Made by a program: the position numbers and the translations under genes
Assembly: GCA_946811695.1 (NCBI GenBank)
Contig: OX328123.1
Coordinates: 38,040,054 to 38,104,053 of the forward strand
DNA length: 64,000 bases
Source: Gonocerus acuteangulatus
Lineage: Eukaryota > Arthropoda > Insecta > Hemiptera > Coreidae
Direction: 5' to 3'
Shown here: in pieces, positions 12,038 through 23,100 of the stretch
Numbering within the stretch: the first letter of the stretch is position 1
Layout of the letters: the number at the start of each line of letters is the position of its first letter
Notes under the pieces: generated by a model
Told to the model about the DNA's origin: nothing
Database searches by the model: none
The model's input: the letters and a program-made list of their open reading frames with translations, nothing else

Positions 12038-12679
12038 ATAATTTATTTAAACTAATTATTAGTTTAAACGTCTGTTCTTCATAACTATTAACTTAATGAT
12101 ACGATAAATAACTGTTTTAGTAATAAAAGCAACTGGCGTGGGTAAAGTAAAAAAGACCCGGTGTTTAAATTGTTTAAAAATATTAGCTATATTCCGAGCT
12201 TTCCAAATGACATAAGAGATAAGAACGTTATGGGAACGCGCTCATCAGATGACGCAGTTCCTGCGTGTCGGACTTCTTTCCTTAGCCATCGTCAAAATAA
12301 TCTTTTAGCATAGTACGTATATATGTGAGCGATAATGTCACAAAATATGTTTAATTTTTTTGTAATCCTAATTATTCATTGAAATATTTAATTATTATTA
12401 TTCAACGTACCTTTGATATAATAGATATCAGCATATGACCAGGTTTTAGTTAACTGAATCCACTGAAGGCCAGCTGAGAGTGGGTTGAGTAATATGGCGA
12501 GGCTTGTAGGTGTTAACATGCATCACAACCTCACCGAAGGACGTATAATTGCACTTTATCTATACCAAATGTGCACTGGAAAGAAACTCTATTTTCTTTT
12601 CAATTATTTGCACGTTACAAAACCTTTCATTGAGGTTACACTCATAAGATAATTTTTAAAAACTTCTTTGTCATCATCG
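12038..12679. other. No gene seen; one M45 copy
   Basis: AT-rich sequence. A plus-strand M45-like motif lies at about 12234-12278 (AGATGACGCAGTTCCTGCG, then TGTCGGACTT). Nothing else recognised. Confidence 0.5.
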
Positions 12680-13198
12680 ATATCCCTCATATAGTTTACG
12701 CTATGAGGGACAAAATCACCATTTTAATTTAGGTTCATTTCAACTTGTCCCCCATAGAGTTTTCCTAGTGATGGTCCATCCGAGGTAATAATATCCCGAA
12801 CCCTTGCACAGCCGCCTCACCCATCAGCATCCCCAGTCAGAACACTTCTTGGTAATGCTCGCAAATATAATGGGTGTTTCCAAATGGCATCTGAGAAACA
12901 TGAATTTTAACGTAAATTTATTATTGAGTACGAACTTTAGCCTGTACTGGTATAACTCCTGTTACTGGTAACCTATAGATAACGGGTTATCTGTTTGTTG
13001 ACACTGGTGGGGCGCTCCAGTGTCAAGAAACATTATACTTTAAATACTTATCAATTGATGAATATGTATATTATGACGGGAACCATGCTATAATAAACTG
13101 CAAAAAAATGATATAGTAGCGTTAATTTTTATGATACATTATTTAATGCAATAAAAAAACTACTTATCTGCCGTGACGAAGCACGGGCATTCAGCTAG
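12680..13198 (+). mobile_element. Helitron 3, 5'-truncated
   Basis: Ends GCCGTGACGAAGCACGGGCA then TTCAGCTAG/T, identical in form to Helitrons 1 and 2, with the same subterminal hairpin. The upstream part matches Helitron 1 (CCGAGGTAATAATATCC, GCTCGCAAATATAATGGGTG) and Helitron 2 (GTCAAGAAACATTAT). A perfect 8-bp hairpin GACACTGG/CCAGTGTC lies at 12997-13021. The 5' TC end was not found. Confidence 0.7.
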
Positions 13199-13213
13199 TT
13201 TAAATAAATAAAT

Positions 13214-13440
13214 GGGAGACCCGATGGCCGTGAGGGTTAAGGCGTGAGCACGTAACACTCCGTGCCAAAGGTCGTGGGTTCGATTCCCACTAGGGGTGTT
13301 GGCTTTTCTTTCGGAAAAAAGAAAAGGCATCACCCCTATCCTGGCTAGAAAAGGGTGGTAACCTATAGATAACCCGTCCTAAAATTCGTAGTTAATAATA
13401 AATGGACGTTAAAATTCAAATTAAATAAAATAAATAAATG
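13214..13440 (+). repeat. tRNA-derived SINE (family L)
   Basis: The head ATGGCCGTGAGGGTTAAGGC gives an A box with a D-arm, and GTCGTGGGTTCGATTCCCAC a B box. The long region between them resembles a tRNA-Leu/Ser type with an extra arm. The body is GGTAACCTATAGATAACCCG and the tail AATAATAAATGGACGTTAAA with A/T-rich repeats. Other copies: 23256, 32344, and several fragments. Confidence 0.85.
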
Positions 13441-14043
13441 GACATTAACATTTAATTAAATAAATTTAATCACCATGTGAAATAACATATGCACTTATTC
13501 TTATCCTTTCAAGTCAAGAATTCATGACATAAATATGTAGTATATTCATAATTTTACTCTCATTTAATTTTAATTTCATATTTGGTTTCATTTTTAAGTA
13601 ATAGTACACTGTTATTCTAAAATGTTTAGATTTTGAAAGAAAAAGCAAAATTATCCGTTGTGGGGAAAAATTAATTGCAAAGAAGAAGAAATAAACCGGT
13701 GCAAATGTCTTCTGCAGATTTTCATTGTAATTATAATCAGAAAATGGATTATTTGAATTTTCTACTATTGTTATTTCATCATTGAGATAGCGTTACTTCA
13801 AAATTCTATCCTACTCAACAATTCAAGTATGTCTTAAATTGACTATGGATTTTTCACCTTTTACTGATGGCGTACTCGATGTAAGTGACTGTTATAATTC
13901 TATGTTTACTACAGATTACCGTATTGTGTTATGGAATTAAAAGTATCTCCACAAGTCACAAATATTGATATACGTTATCCTTATTCACCTAATCCTTAAT
14001 CTCATCACTGCTTTAATTTTTTCTTCAGACACAATGGTGTCAG
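13441..14043. other. AT-rich, no feature recognised
   Basis: No coding frame, RNA gene or clear repeat was seen beyond the SINE tail extending to about 13470. Confidence 0.5.
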
Positions 14044-14268
14044 AAACATGGGCGTACCCTCAGCTCCCCCCCCCCGAAATTGTTATTTAATCATTAAAAA
14101 TATGTCATAAAAACCTTAAAAATAAATTAAATAAGACAACTTAGTTCAGAAAAAAATAATGTTTTGTGTGTTTAAAAGCGTTTGAGTTGGCTATCTATTT
14201 CAAGTTCTAGATTGTTAGTATTCCATACCCCCCTCCCCGAAATTATTTTCTATATACGCCAATGGTCG
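14044..14268 (+). mobile_element. Small MITE-like copy with C-rich ends
   Basis: Begins CATGGGCGTACC with a C run, includes AATAAATTAAATAAGAC, and ends TTATTTTCTATATACGCCAA. It pairs with the inverted copy at 14436-14694 (TGGGCGTATATAGAAAATAA). Confidence 0.55.
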
Positions 14269-14435
14269 GAATGAAAAATTATTACTAGATTATACAATCA
14301 ATGATATTGTTAGAGGGAAATCAGTAGAATTGTTAATAGGAGCCAAACTAATGTTCAAAAAATAATTGTTCGATACGGAGAAACTCTACTTTTTCCCTCC
14401 AAACCCAACACAATGTGGATTAATGTAGATTCATG

Positions 14436-14694
14436 GGCGTATATAGAAAATAATTTCGGGGGAGGGGGCCATTTCCGGTGTATGGAATACTAAAAATTTA
14501 GAATTTGGAATAGTTTTAGGCAACTAAAACGATATTACACTTAAAATAAAATATTTTGTATTAACTAAGTGGTCTTATTTAGTTTATTTTTAAGGCTTTT
14601 ATGACAAACTTTTTACCATCAAATCAAAATTTCGGGGGGGGGGGGGGGCTGCAGCCCCCCCTTATATATGCCCATGTTTGGATTATTAATATCC
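14436..14694 (-). mobile_element. Second MITE-like copy, inverted
   Basis: Reverse-complement relative of 14044-14268. It ends in a G run, GCTGCAGC and a C run, followed by ATATATGCCCATG. The two copies could be one foldback element with a 170-base spacer. Confidence 0.5.
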
Positions 14695-15737
14695 TATGAT
14701 TTATTTATTTTTTATATTGTTGATAAAGAAAATAATTTATTGATGATTTTTCTCAATCCCAAACTATCCCTTATTAGCATAAGATACTATGTAAATATAT
14801 ACAGTGAGTGTCAAAAGTATTGATGCACTAAGTTTATTTTAAGAAATAAAAACATACTTTTTAAGGGCCAAAATACCGGGAAAAATACTTTAAATGATAC
14901 ATGGTTGATAATTTGTCATCAATAAGTTATTCTATTTCTCAACTAAATCATAACAAATCGTTATATATTAACATTTAACATTGTAAATCCATGTATACCA
15001 CAATGGTGGTCAAAAGTATTTAAAATGTTTTTATTTATAATGGTTTGTCAACCTTAAGTTCATTAACACCATTCAAAAGTATTGATATATTAAATTTATT
15101 TACATTCATAGTTAATAATAAATGGACGTTAAAATTTAAATAAATAAATTTATTTAATGAAAAAACGTACATTTTAAGGGATAAACATAATTTTAATATT
15201 ATTCAAGTGATTGCTGGGAATAGATCTATACTCTATTTATAAAATAAAACTGTTTATCTTAAGATAACAAGAATATTCAAAAATTTGCTCAAATATTACT
15301 AGTTCCTCATAATTAATTACAAATAATAACAGGAGTGTCTGGGCAGTTGTATTTTATTAAACTCTAATAATTATTATAATACCAATAGGGGGGGGGGTGG
15401 CTAGGATTATGTTTTTCTTTATTTGTAACTTCAGAGAATCTAAATTACAGTAGATTCTTCGTTCTTGCAAAAATCGACTAGTAAAGGCATGAGACCTATT
15501 CCATGACTCAAATAACTTGTAGCTTCTTAATTAACTTGTTATTCATTTATGACATGATCTCTTGCTCCCTAAAATTATATAACACATTTAAAAATCATAG
15601 CCATGTTTTGAGCGCGCTATAGAGTTCTCTAAAATTAGCTTTTATGAACCATTATTGTTTAAAGTAGTAAAATAACTGACAGACATTTTTAGAGTCAAAT
15701 TTCAACATAGTTTTTTTATTATATTTTATTTTATAGA
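14695..15737. other. AT-rich, no gene seen
   Basis: Contains two weakly related phrases (GTCAAAAGTATTGATGCACT near 14813, TCAAAAGTATTGATATATTA near 15074), which suggests an old duplicated repeat, and a G run at about 15387. No coding evidence. Confidence 0.45.
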
Positions 15738-15743
15738 TATAAA

Positions 15744-15850
15744 GAAAAGGCATCAGCCTTATCCTGGCTAGAAAAGGGTAGTAACCTATAGATAACCCGT
15801 CCTAAAATTATTTGTCAATAATAAATGGACTTTAAAACTTAACTAAATAC
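15744..15850 (+). repeat. Family L SINE fragment (3' half)
   Basis: AAAGGCATCAGCC, then CCTGGCTAGAAAAGGGT and AACCTATAGATAACCCG. The tRNA-like head is missing. Confidence 0.75.
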
Positions 15851-16071
15851 ATTTTATAGACAACTAACATTAACCCTTAAGACTAAAAACATATTTAATT
15901 ATCTGGAGAAGCTTCACAAAATCAGGCGATTAGCAATGCAAACTAACTTAATACCCAATAAATAACAATGCAATCTAATAATAATTCGAATAATATTTTG
16001 TCGATAGGCCAAACACATACAGCATGAACAAAATATTAATATTAAGTAATTAAATTATTTATTATTTATTT

Positions 16072-16222
16072 GTTTAAATTTTAGCAACTATTTATAGTTG
16101 ACACACAAGTTTAGGACAGGTTAACAATAGGTTATTACCCTTTTCTAGCCAGGAAAGGGCTTAGGCCTTTTCTTTTTTCCAGACAAGAACCAGTGAGAAT
16201 CGAACCTAAAACCTTAGCAATA
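16072..16222 (-). repeat. Diverged family L SINE
   Basis: On the minus strand, a worn B box (GGTTCGATTCTCAC) and CCTGGCTAGAAAAGGGT can be read. It ends about 50 bases before the first recovered caspase exon. Confidence 0.65.
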
Positions 16223-16271
16223 GAGTTATTAAAAATTTACTTTTAATGTTATTTTGGTGTTTTATTTTCAG

Positions 16272-16445
16272 ACATATAAAGTAAGATCTAGGCCCAGAGG
16301 ATATGTTCTGCTCATCAATATTGAACATTTTAATAATGGATCAATGCAGAGACGCCTCGGTTCTGAGCGAGACTATGAAATGCTAAAAGATATGTGGGAA
16401 AATTTTGGGTACATAGTAAAGGAGTACTACGATCTGAATTTAAAG
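16272..16445 (+). CDS. Caspase exon A (p20 start)
   Basis: Acceptor TTTATTTTCAG, donor AAG|GTTTGT, phase 0 at both ends, 58 codons. The in-frame ATG at 16254 lies in the intron-like polypyrimidine tract and is not taken as the start. Confidence 0.85.
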
Positions 16446-17092
16446 GTTTGTAGTTTAGTTTAAGAACACCAGCTGATAGATTTCTTGATTTGCTCTAAGA
16501 CGAGTTTTCCAATTGGACATTAACTGAAAAAATCGGGCTCGACATTACAGCTGTCTCATTGACAAACTTTTTCACCTAAAATTAGTTGTTTTATAGCCTT
16601 CCAATCCAAAACCATACATATTTAAGTTTCCCCACACAAGAAAATACATGGTTTTTGTTTAATTTAATAAAATGGCAAAGATATATAGCTAACAAAGTAA
16701 ATGGAAACAACCTTAAGGAATTTTAAGGACTTATCAGCAGTAAACCTTGCTCAATAAAGAAATAAAAAAAATTAATTAATTAAATTTAAACGTCCATTTA
16801 TAATTAACTACGAATTTTAGGATATCTATAGGTTTTTAGGTTATCTATAGGTTACCACCCTATCCTGGCTAGGATAGGGCTGATGCCTTTTCTTTTTTCC
16901 AAAGACAAGCCACCACCCCTAGTGGGAATCGAACCCATGACCCTTTGGCATGATGGAGCAAAAAATTTAATATGATTTTATTATATATATACTCACTTAT
17001 GAGGTTGACCTCATAATTTAATCCGGAAGTGCCAACTAAAAAATTTCAAGTTTCAGAACCCATAAATCACAAAAATAACGGTGGTTCAAATT

Positions 17093-17171
<79 letters not shown>

Positions 17172-20100
17172 CATTTTTATAGGTTATATAATTAAAACAT
17201 TTTTAATCATGTAAAATAGAATACATTTTTTCTGGATTTGCAATTACATAAAATATTCAGAAATAAAATTAATATTTGTTCGTGAAAAGAACAATTAATG
17301 AATAGAAGAAAATGTTTTAATAATAAATATCAATTAAGTTAAGTGGTTCTTAATACAAAGCTGTTACCAATAACTCATGCTGTGTTCCAAACAAAGCTCT
17401 GCATCATTATTATTTATTTAAAAAAAAAAAATAACAGCATTTATGTAATTGTAGGAGTTCAAGGCAGCAATAAACGACTTTGCTTGTATGCCAGAGCATG
17501 CAAATGTTGATTCAGCTATTTTATTTATAATGAGCCATGGAAAAGAAGATGACAATAACCCTCATGCAGTTAGAATCACTACTACCGATGATCAGTATAT
17601 TTCTTCCGACTGGATTAAAGAAAGATTTTCATCAGCTAATTGTGAATATCTAATTAACAAGCCCAAAATAATATTTTTCCAAGCTTGCCGGTAAGAGTTA
17701 CTTTTATTTATTTCAAAATAATATTTTGATTTTCCGAATGCGTTTTCAATAATTCAATTTTTGAAGTGATTTTGTGACAATTACTGACTTGTCATCAACA
17801 TCTTTTTTTTAATGTATTTCATGATAATGATATGTGCATTCTCATAGGATTAACATGCCAGCCTACAAATCTCCAATTTTGTAACTTAATTTTGACTAAT
17901 ATTGGGCTATATTCATCTTTTTTTTAAATGATTCTGTTACAATAAAACAGTTATTAATTTAACATAACTAATTTATTATATTAAAATTCCATTAATTGAA
18001 TTTGCCTAAGATATTTTATTGATTTAAAAAAAATGTATTTGTTGGCCGTATCTGCTCATAAATTGTCAAATGTGACTAGGTGCTCTAACAACAATCATTG
18101 TGATCTGGTGTTTACATTCAACAATGTGACATTAGATGTAGCTATAAATACAATTAGCGCGAGGTTAGCTCAGTGGTAGAGCACTGGACTAATAAGTTGG
18201 AGGACCTGAGTTCAAATCCCGAGCAAGCACTAAAGATTTTTTCTTCTAGTGTCTTCGCTCATGGGTTGAATTCGGCCTCCTTCACCGCCCCTAGGCCAAC
18301 CCAGCCTTTAATTAATTTAATAATGGGTACCTTGGGTGCTAATGACTATAACAGTCAAAGCAGCCAAGAAGAAAATCAGGCGGCCGGAGCATATTACTGA
18401 CCACACTATATCCCTTGTGTGCCGTATGGTCATGAATCAGATATCTCTACAGTATCTACCCTTTGGCCTGTTACGGGACTGATTTATAAAATACTATTAA
18501 AAAATCTTTTGTGAAAAATTTGGCAACAACTATTTGATGTAGCTGCGATGCAAGTTACCCAGCCACACATAGAAAAGCCTGTGTCACGATATAAAAAAGA
18601 AAAGGAAGAAGAGTGAAGTACACAAGTCTAAAATGTTTAATTTCAGAAAAAAATATGGATATACAATACTTTTTGTTGCATTACCTCTGCATATGTAGAG
18701 TTTTTATGGTTTACAGACTCAACAAAACGTGACATATAGTACCCATGTAACAAGCAATGTGTGTCTAGATCTCAACCCCACACAATTCTAGAGATGAATC
18801 GTGAGCTTCCTTGTTGGTGATTGCAAATGGGAGTCAAATTAAGAATAGTAATATCTTTAGGGGTCTCCTCCCGTGGTCTAGTGGCTCGTTGGGAAAATTA
18901 CTCGCTGCACCCTGGATATCGGCGCTAATGCCCTAGATGTCGATGTGCCATAAAAAAAAGAAAAAAAAATCTTTAATTTGTATGGCCTACCCCTTGAAAT
19001 CATTGCAAAGTAAGGAATGCATCCTGAACGAGGGCCTGTTGATATTTTATGATAAAATGTGTACAGATTTTCAATTGCAGCCTTTGTGATGGCATTCTTA
19101 GCTAATTTATATTAAAAAATTCTATTGGATAAAAAAGCAAAACAGCATTTATAAAAAAATCATTCAACTGATTCTATCATCAACTTTAGCATATTGTTTT
19201 TTTTTTATGCATTCTCTATTGTGCTAAATATTCTGCAACATGCACTGATGTGTTAATATTTATATTTTTTGGAGAGGTTCTTTAAGAGACCAAGGTATTG
19301 CAATGAACCAGGCCCCATTCATGAATGCAGGTTTAACTATGATTGGCAATAAGTTGGTGCCTGTGATGACGGATCTTCTCTTAGTCTACCCAACATTTCC
19401 AGGTAAATACCAAATATTTTCAACTGTTATAAATTAAAAAAAAAAAAAAAATCATTTTTTATGAACAAAAAGTGTTTTTGTATAAATTTTACCTTGAAAG
19501 TGAATCAAACAGTCCAGAAGCCTTGAGCCTAGATTTCAGCCCTAACAGGAGTATTATGTGATTTGTATAATAAAAATAAATTTGACAGGATGTGATTTAC
19601 TAAGGTTTAATAAATTTTTAAACTTAGAATAAGTAAGGAAGAATTTTTTTATTCTGTTGTTTCTTTGGGGGAGGGTGCTATCAGAATATAGACTTTATAA
19701 CAGTGCTATTTAATATACATATGTAGGCACTTTAAGCCATAGTACAGGCAAAAGAGAGAGCAAAATTTCCGATAGAATAGGCAAGGCAAATGCTCTCTAT
19801 TACTAGATACATAGTATGTTGTTTGGGAATAAGGAGGTGGGTCTGCATAGAAAGCTACTATCGGTAAAGCTGTTTATTTCCCTGTGCTTGTTTAATGATG
19901 CTGACTTCAGAGCAGAGCTGAATAGGAATTATTAGAATACGAGATCCTTCTAACTGATTCTTGCCATTTCTGTGTTCATGGTTTTTCACCAATTCCGAGA
20001 ATCCTTGATAACTTTCTGAAGCTTCAGAAAACCGAGTCATTTCTATTGAGATGAATTCATTGTATCTTGTAGATGCTTTCTAGGATCCATTTTGAGTAAA

Positions 20101-23100
20101 TCATTCTCGTCCAGTTTTCATCACACACTGATAAACCATAAAAATTTGTCACAAAATCTTTCTTATCATAATTTTACTGATTGTTAGTTTTATGAATTAT
20201 TATTTGCTTTCTCTTTTCCTAATAAACTTCAGCCTTCATTTGGGGATAAAGTAATTGTAAAGGCAGATTTTCAAGGAACCTCATTAAAAATGACATTTTG
20301 GATCTGATGATAGGCTATCTATTTCAGACTCTCAATACAATAAACACCAAAATATTTTATCCCATTTAGTATTACACACCTAAAACTGAAGGTTATTAAT
20401 ATAATTTTAAGGGCCATTGTTCATAAAATTGTCAATTTTTTACGTTCAGAAGTTACTTGATTTTATATTTCATCTTTATATTATATCAGGCTCAACATGA
20501 TGTTCTAATTGATTTACTTAATCTTTATTCTTTGTTATTTTGGTGGCTATTGTTTTCTTAAATTTAATAATTTAATTTTTTATTTAATATTTATGATTTT
20601 TAAAGCCAGCTTCTAATTGTTTAAATTCATCTTTAAATCACTAAATGAGGTTGGTTGGTTTTTTTTTTTTTCAATCTTTGAATGTTGTACTTACTCAGCT
20701 ATGTTACTTTATTGTAAAACTCAACCTAGTAAATTTCATATTACAGTTCATAAAAATCTGTTTTAAGTTCATTTTTTCTAGCAAGTGTATCCTTGTTTAA
20801 ATTTTTGCTTTGTTCTTTCTAAACTCTGTTTAAGATAATTTTATTGTTGTACAATTACTTATATTTAGCTTCCTATAATATTACTTTAGTCATCTGAATT
20901 CTTCATGTCCATCCTTAACAACTTTATTATCTCAATCACTATCGCAACAATTATTTATTATTGTTTGTAAATATTACTATTTGTAAATAAATGAATATAT
21001 TAATATAAATATACCAATGCTTAGCTACATGCACCAAGCTATGCAACAAAATACAACGTAGTCCCGTAACAGAACAAAAGGGTCCAGAGGAGCAGATATT
21101 GAAGAGGTACCTGATTCTTGGCCTACTAGGGAGAGTGTGATAAGTTACATATGAGGAATAATAAAAGATAAATTATAACAAAGTAAAATATTCAAAATAA
21201 TATATATATTATATTATTATTTGAGCAAGCATTTGATCATTTAGTATCCACTAGTCTCGAGTGATGAGAACAGAAATATTGATGATTTTACTTATGTACA
21301 TGAAATTATTATTATTATTATTACTTTTGTTAAATGATTTAAATAATTGTTTTCATGTCAGTTTATAGTTAAAAAATGAATTCCATGCTCGTTATTAAAA
21401 TTATCAATAATTTCTGTTCTTCTACCCAAGACTAGGGGATACTAAATAATTAAATGTTTGGTCAAAATAATATCATGATTTCAGAGATTGTGTGAGGACT
21501 AAGGCAGGAGCACCCTGTTCCTAAGGTTGTGCGTTAGTTGGAGCTGTGGTTTTTCTTTCAAAAAAGAAAAAAGAAAAGGCATTAGGCTTAAAAAAGGAGA
21601 CAACCTGTAGATAAATTGACCTAAAACTCTGTATTATTTATAAATGGATATTAAAAATTTAAATGAATAAATATGAAAAATGATTGTTTTAGGTTATGTA
21701 TCACAAAGAGACACCTCATTTGGAGCCTGGTTTGTTCAGGAATGTATAACAGTATTCACCAAGGCGTCTCCGCATTGTGATCTACTTACTATGTTAAATA
21801 TGGTATGTTTTTCTTTTTGCATTGGTAGTTTTTCTCTCTCAATAGTTTGTAAAATTTAAATTTCAACAAATAAATTATAAATCCAGAAATATAAATGCAG
21901 TTGTAATTGAAATTTATGTAAGTACACATGAGTGTATTGTTTGGATATTACCTTCCACCAGTAGGGTCAGTCGAAAATCAAGTTGGGTGTGCTAATAGAA
22001 GTTTCTCATCCACAAGTGGAGGCTTCAAGCCTTGGTATTTATAAAATACTCCCCTGAAGAAGTGCCATAAGGATGTGAAACATTTCGCGAGTAGAGCAAA
22101 TAAATATAGTTAAAGCCCATAGTGAAGTTTTATTGTCCTTCCACCTATTTTGATAATTCCACTTTCAAGACAACCATAATCATTTCAAACAGCCAATTTT
22201 GAGAAAATATTAAAAACCGAGGCAGACGATGAAAAACCTCTCATTGACTTGAAGCGTTTTTTGTAATGCAATATACATATAATTTGTCTTATTTTTAATG
22301 CAATATACATTAAAAATAAGACAAATTAATTTTGGGTGCGTTTGGAGTAGAGGAAGTATTAAAAAACAGTTTTTCAACAGACATGACCAATTTTAGACTT
22401 TTCGTATATCCTTTTTCTTATAGTGTAGATGGAGATAGTTAGCCGCTGTAGAGATACGAAGACAGGTATAGTTGGGATTCGGCTAGGAGAAAAAACGTCA
22501 GACTTTCAAAAAGAAATCTGTATTTTGGACGTTTCGACTGCAACGATAGCAGCCTTCTACATGTTGGTTATTCTACATGTTGGTTATTTTCCAACTACTG
22601 TATTTTTCATTGTTTTTTTTTTTAAAAATAAGATTGGTTAACATTTATTGTATTGATATATATACTCCGCTCATTTCTGCCTGTCTTTTACTTACTAGTT
22701 GTACAATTTCTTTACTTATAAGTTGTATATATTTTTTAGCTGAAGAAGGCTGCCATCGTTGCAGTCGAAACGTCCATAATACAGATTTCTTTTTGAAAGT
22801 CTGACGTTTTTTCTCCTAGCCGAATCCCAACTATACCTGTCTTCGTACCTTTTTCTTATAATTTGTATTTTCTTGAAATTTTGAAAACGGATGTGAAATC
22901 CTAGTAAATTGAAGGTAACCTTTTAAAAACTAAATGCACTACATAATAAAACTTGGTTTTATAATTCGATAGGACAATTTCAGCCGGAGAAAATTATGCT
23001 TAAATTTTCAAATGTGTTGATTTCGTTTCATTAAACAAATTTTCTTTTCCCATGTTTTGACACTTTCAGCTATTAAGGTTGCACTCATGAAAGATTGTCT